The notes below the pieces were generated by a model, which saw only the letters and a list, made by a program, of their open reading frames with translations, was not told the origin of the DNA and did no database searches. Both the position numbers and the translations under genes were made by a program. 64,000 nucleotides of DNA from Isoptericola jiangsuensis (GTDB lineage Bacteria > Actinomycetota > Actinomycetes > Actinomycetales > Cellulomonadaceae): positions 930,001-994,000 of the forward strand of contig NZ_PDJJ01000001.1 of NCBI RefSeq assembly GCF_002563715.1, given 5' to 3'. Positions 62,736-64,000 of this stretch are shown here, piece after piece. Numbering within the stretch: the first letter of the stretch is position 1; every line of letters starts with the position of its first letter.

Positions 62736-63989
62736 TCAGCCGCCGAGCGGCTCCACGACGAGGACGTGCTGGCGTCCTGCGACCCGGGTGAGCACGATCG
62801 TCGCGGTCGCGTCGCCGGACAGGGCGAGCTGGGAGCGGAGCTGCTCGGGGGTGACGGCGGTGCCGCGCTTCTTGATCGTGAGGCGGCCGACGCCGCGCTC
62901 GCGCAGGTACGCCTTGAGCCGCTTCACGCTGAACGGCAGGACGTCGAGCACCCGGTAGCCAGTGGCGAGCGGCGCCTGCCCGGGCTCCGGAGCTGGAGCG
63001 GGGGCGTCGGTGGTGACGTAGGCGATGGTGCGGTCCACGAGGCGGCCGCCGAGCTCGGCGGCGGCGTGCGCGACCAGCCCGGCGCGCACCACCGCGCCGT
63101 CGGGCTCGTAGAGGTACGCGCCGACGGCGCCGACGTCCGGGACGAGGTCCGCGTCGTCGGGCCCGGTGCGCAGCAGGCGCGAGACGGTGCCCGACGCGCC
63201 GGTGCCGTGGGTCGGGTCGCCGCCGGTCGAGCGCAGGACGAGGGCCGAGCGTCCGGGGCCCTCGGGTGCGAGCGGACCGAACCACAGCCCGGCCTCGACG
63301 ACGTCGCCGTCGACGGACACCCACTGCGTCTCGGCGTCGTCGGGCAGCCCGGCGTGGGGGACCCCGGGGCCGATCTTGATGCCGAGCGCGGGGACCTGGT
63401 CGCGCAGCGCCCACACGGCGTCGAGCGGCGGGGCGTAGGCGGCAGGGTCGAAGATCCGCTTGCCGCCGCGGGTGCGCCGGGCGGGGTCGGCGTAGACGCC
63501 GTCGACGCCCTCGGCGGCGAGGTCGAGCGTGAGCCCGTCGGCGTGCCGCACCTCCGCCTCGGGGAAGGCCCGCAGGTTCACGGTGGCCAGGGCGGCGGTG
63601 GTCTCGTCGACGTCGGTGGCGAGGACCTGGAGGCCGACACCGGCGAACGCGAGAGCGTCGGCGCCCACGCCGCTGGTGAGGTCGGCGACCTTCGTCACCC
63701 CGGCGGCGAGGTAGCGGCGGGCGTGCAGCGCGGCGACGACGAGCCGGGTGGCCTGCTCGACGCCGTCGGGGGTGAAGAGCATGCCCTCGGCGAACGGCCC
63801 GAGCTTGGCGCGGGCCTTGGCGCGCAGCCGGGACTGGGTGAGGGCGGCCGCGGCGAGGTCGGGGTCCACGCCCTCGGCGCGCAGGCGCGTGGCCAGCGCC
63901 ATCGCGCGGGACTCGTCGTACGGGGGCAGCGCGTTGACCAGGGCCCAGCCCTCGGGGCTGAGGAGCTTGGCGAGCGACGAGGAGTCCAT
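62736..63989 (-). CDS. SAM-dependent methyltransferase with THUMP-like C-terminal domain
   Basis: The 417-residue protein has a Rossmann methyltransferase core with motif I VADLTSGVGADALAFAG near residue 100, an acidic strand LATDVDET and the YADPARR loop. The C-terminal part (RLTIKKRGTAVTPEQLR) fits the THUMP-like domain often fused to it. The substrate is probably RNA but unproven. The start at 63989 is close to the window end; an AT-containing -10-like element is cut off there. Confidence 0.85.
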   Translation of the reverse strand: MDSSSLAKLLSPEGWALVNALPPYDESRAMALATRLRAEGVDPDLAAAALTQSRLRAKARAKLGPFAEGMLFTPDGVEQATRLVVAALHARRYLAAGVTKVADLTSGVGADALAFAGVGLQVLATDVDETTAALATVNLRAFPEAEVRHADGLTLDLAAEGVDGVYADPARRTRGGKRIFDPAAYAPPLDAVWALRDQVPALGIKIGPGVPHAGLPDDAETQWVSVDGDVVEAGLWFGPLAPEGPGRSALVLRSTGGDPTHGTGASGTVSRLLRTGPDDADLVPDVGAVGAYLYEPDGAVVRAGLVAHAAAELGGRLVDRTIAYVTTDAPAPAPEPGQAPLATGYRVLDVLPFSVKRLKAYLRERGVGRLTIKKRGTAVTPEQLRSQLALSGDATATIVLTRVAGRQHVLVVEPLGG

Positions 63990-64000
63990 CGGACCATCGT

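Overview
The window is very GC-rich, densely coded DNA from a high-GC Gram-positive bacterium (Actinomycetota). The zinc-type S14, the 37-residue L36, frequent GTG starts, an F420-type flavin oxidoreductase, a DUF5709 protein and the gene order point to Micrococcales, plausibly a Cellulomonas relative. That assignment is inferred from gene content and order, not from a database search. No rRNA, tRNA, CRISPR array, insertion sequence or prophage was recognised.

Positions 1-23417 hold the conserved transcription/translation core, all on the + strand: end of rpoC, rpsL-rpsG-fusA-tuf (str), rpsJ to rpsQ (S10), rplN to rplO (spc), secY-adk-map, infA-rpmJ-rpsM-rpsK-rpoA-rplQ (alpha). Many genes overlap at stop/start. 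Transcription-unit boundaries are marked by strong GC hairpins without U tracts. rpsD is not between rpsK and rpoA.

Positions 23439-44000 hold housekeeping genes mixed with accessory ones: alpha/beta hydrolase, a ROK kinase divergent from truA, a non-coding repeat block (25877-26623), DUF5709, rplM-rpsI, glmM-def, DedA, coaA divergent from glmS, acpS, a decayed AbiEi/DUF559-like remnant, an LLM oxidoreductase, NAD(P)HX repair enzyme, GNAT, glutathione peroxidase, ccdA-tlpA, a pseudouridine synthase, alr-tsaE, tsaB-rimI. A recurrent feature is a -10 hexamer ending 6-7 nt before the start codon, which implies leaderless mRNAs.

Positions 45108-58959 hold a sulfurtransferase, a RutE-like nitroreductase, a cytosolic AmiC-like ligand-binding protein divergent from a MarR regulator, and a roughly 10.5-kb minus-strand operon. 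That operon reads urtABCDE (urea ABC importer), ureABC (urease), ureFGD (nickel-insertion chaperones) and a NiCoT nickel permease: substrate import, hydrolysis, enzyme maturation and cofactor supply in one unit. ureE is absent and UreG carries a His-rich C-terminal tail. The block lies between rimI and tsaD, which are usually neighbours in actinobacteria.

Positions 59074-64000 hold tsaD, a single Abi-like HEPN protein, a YbdK-type glutamate-cysteine ligase and a THUMP-like-domain methyltransferase.

The most unusual non-coding signals are arrays of exactly 20-bp degenerate tandem repeats at three sites, a pair of long palindromes with near-identical loops but different self-complementary stems, and a palindromic operator at the urt promoter.
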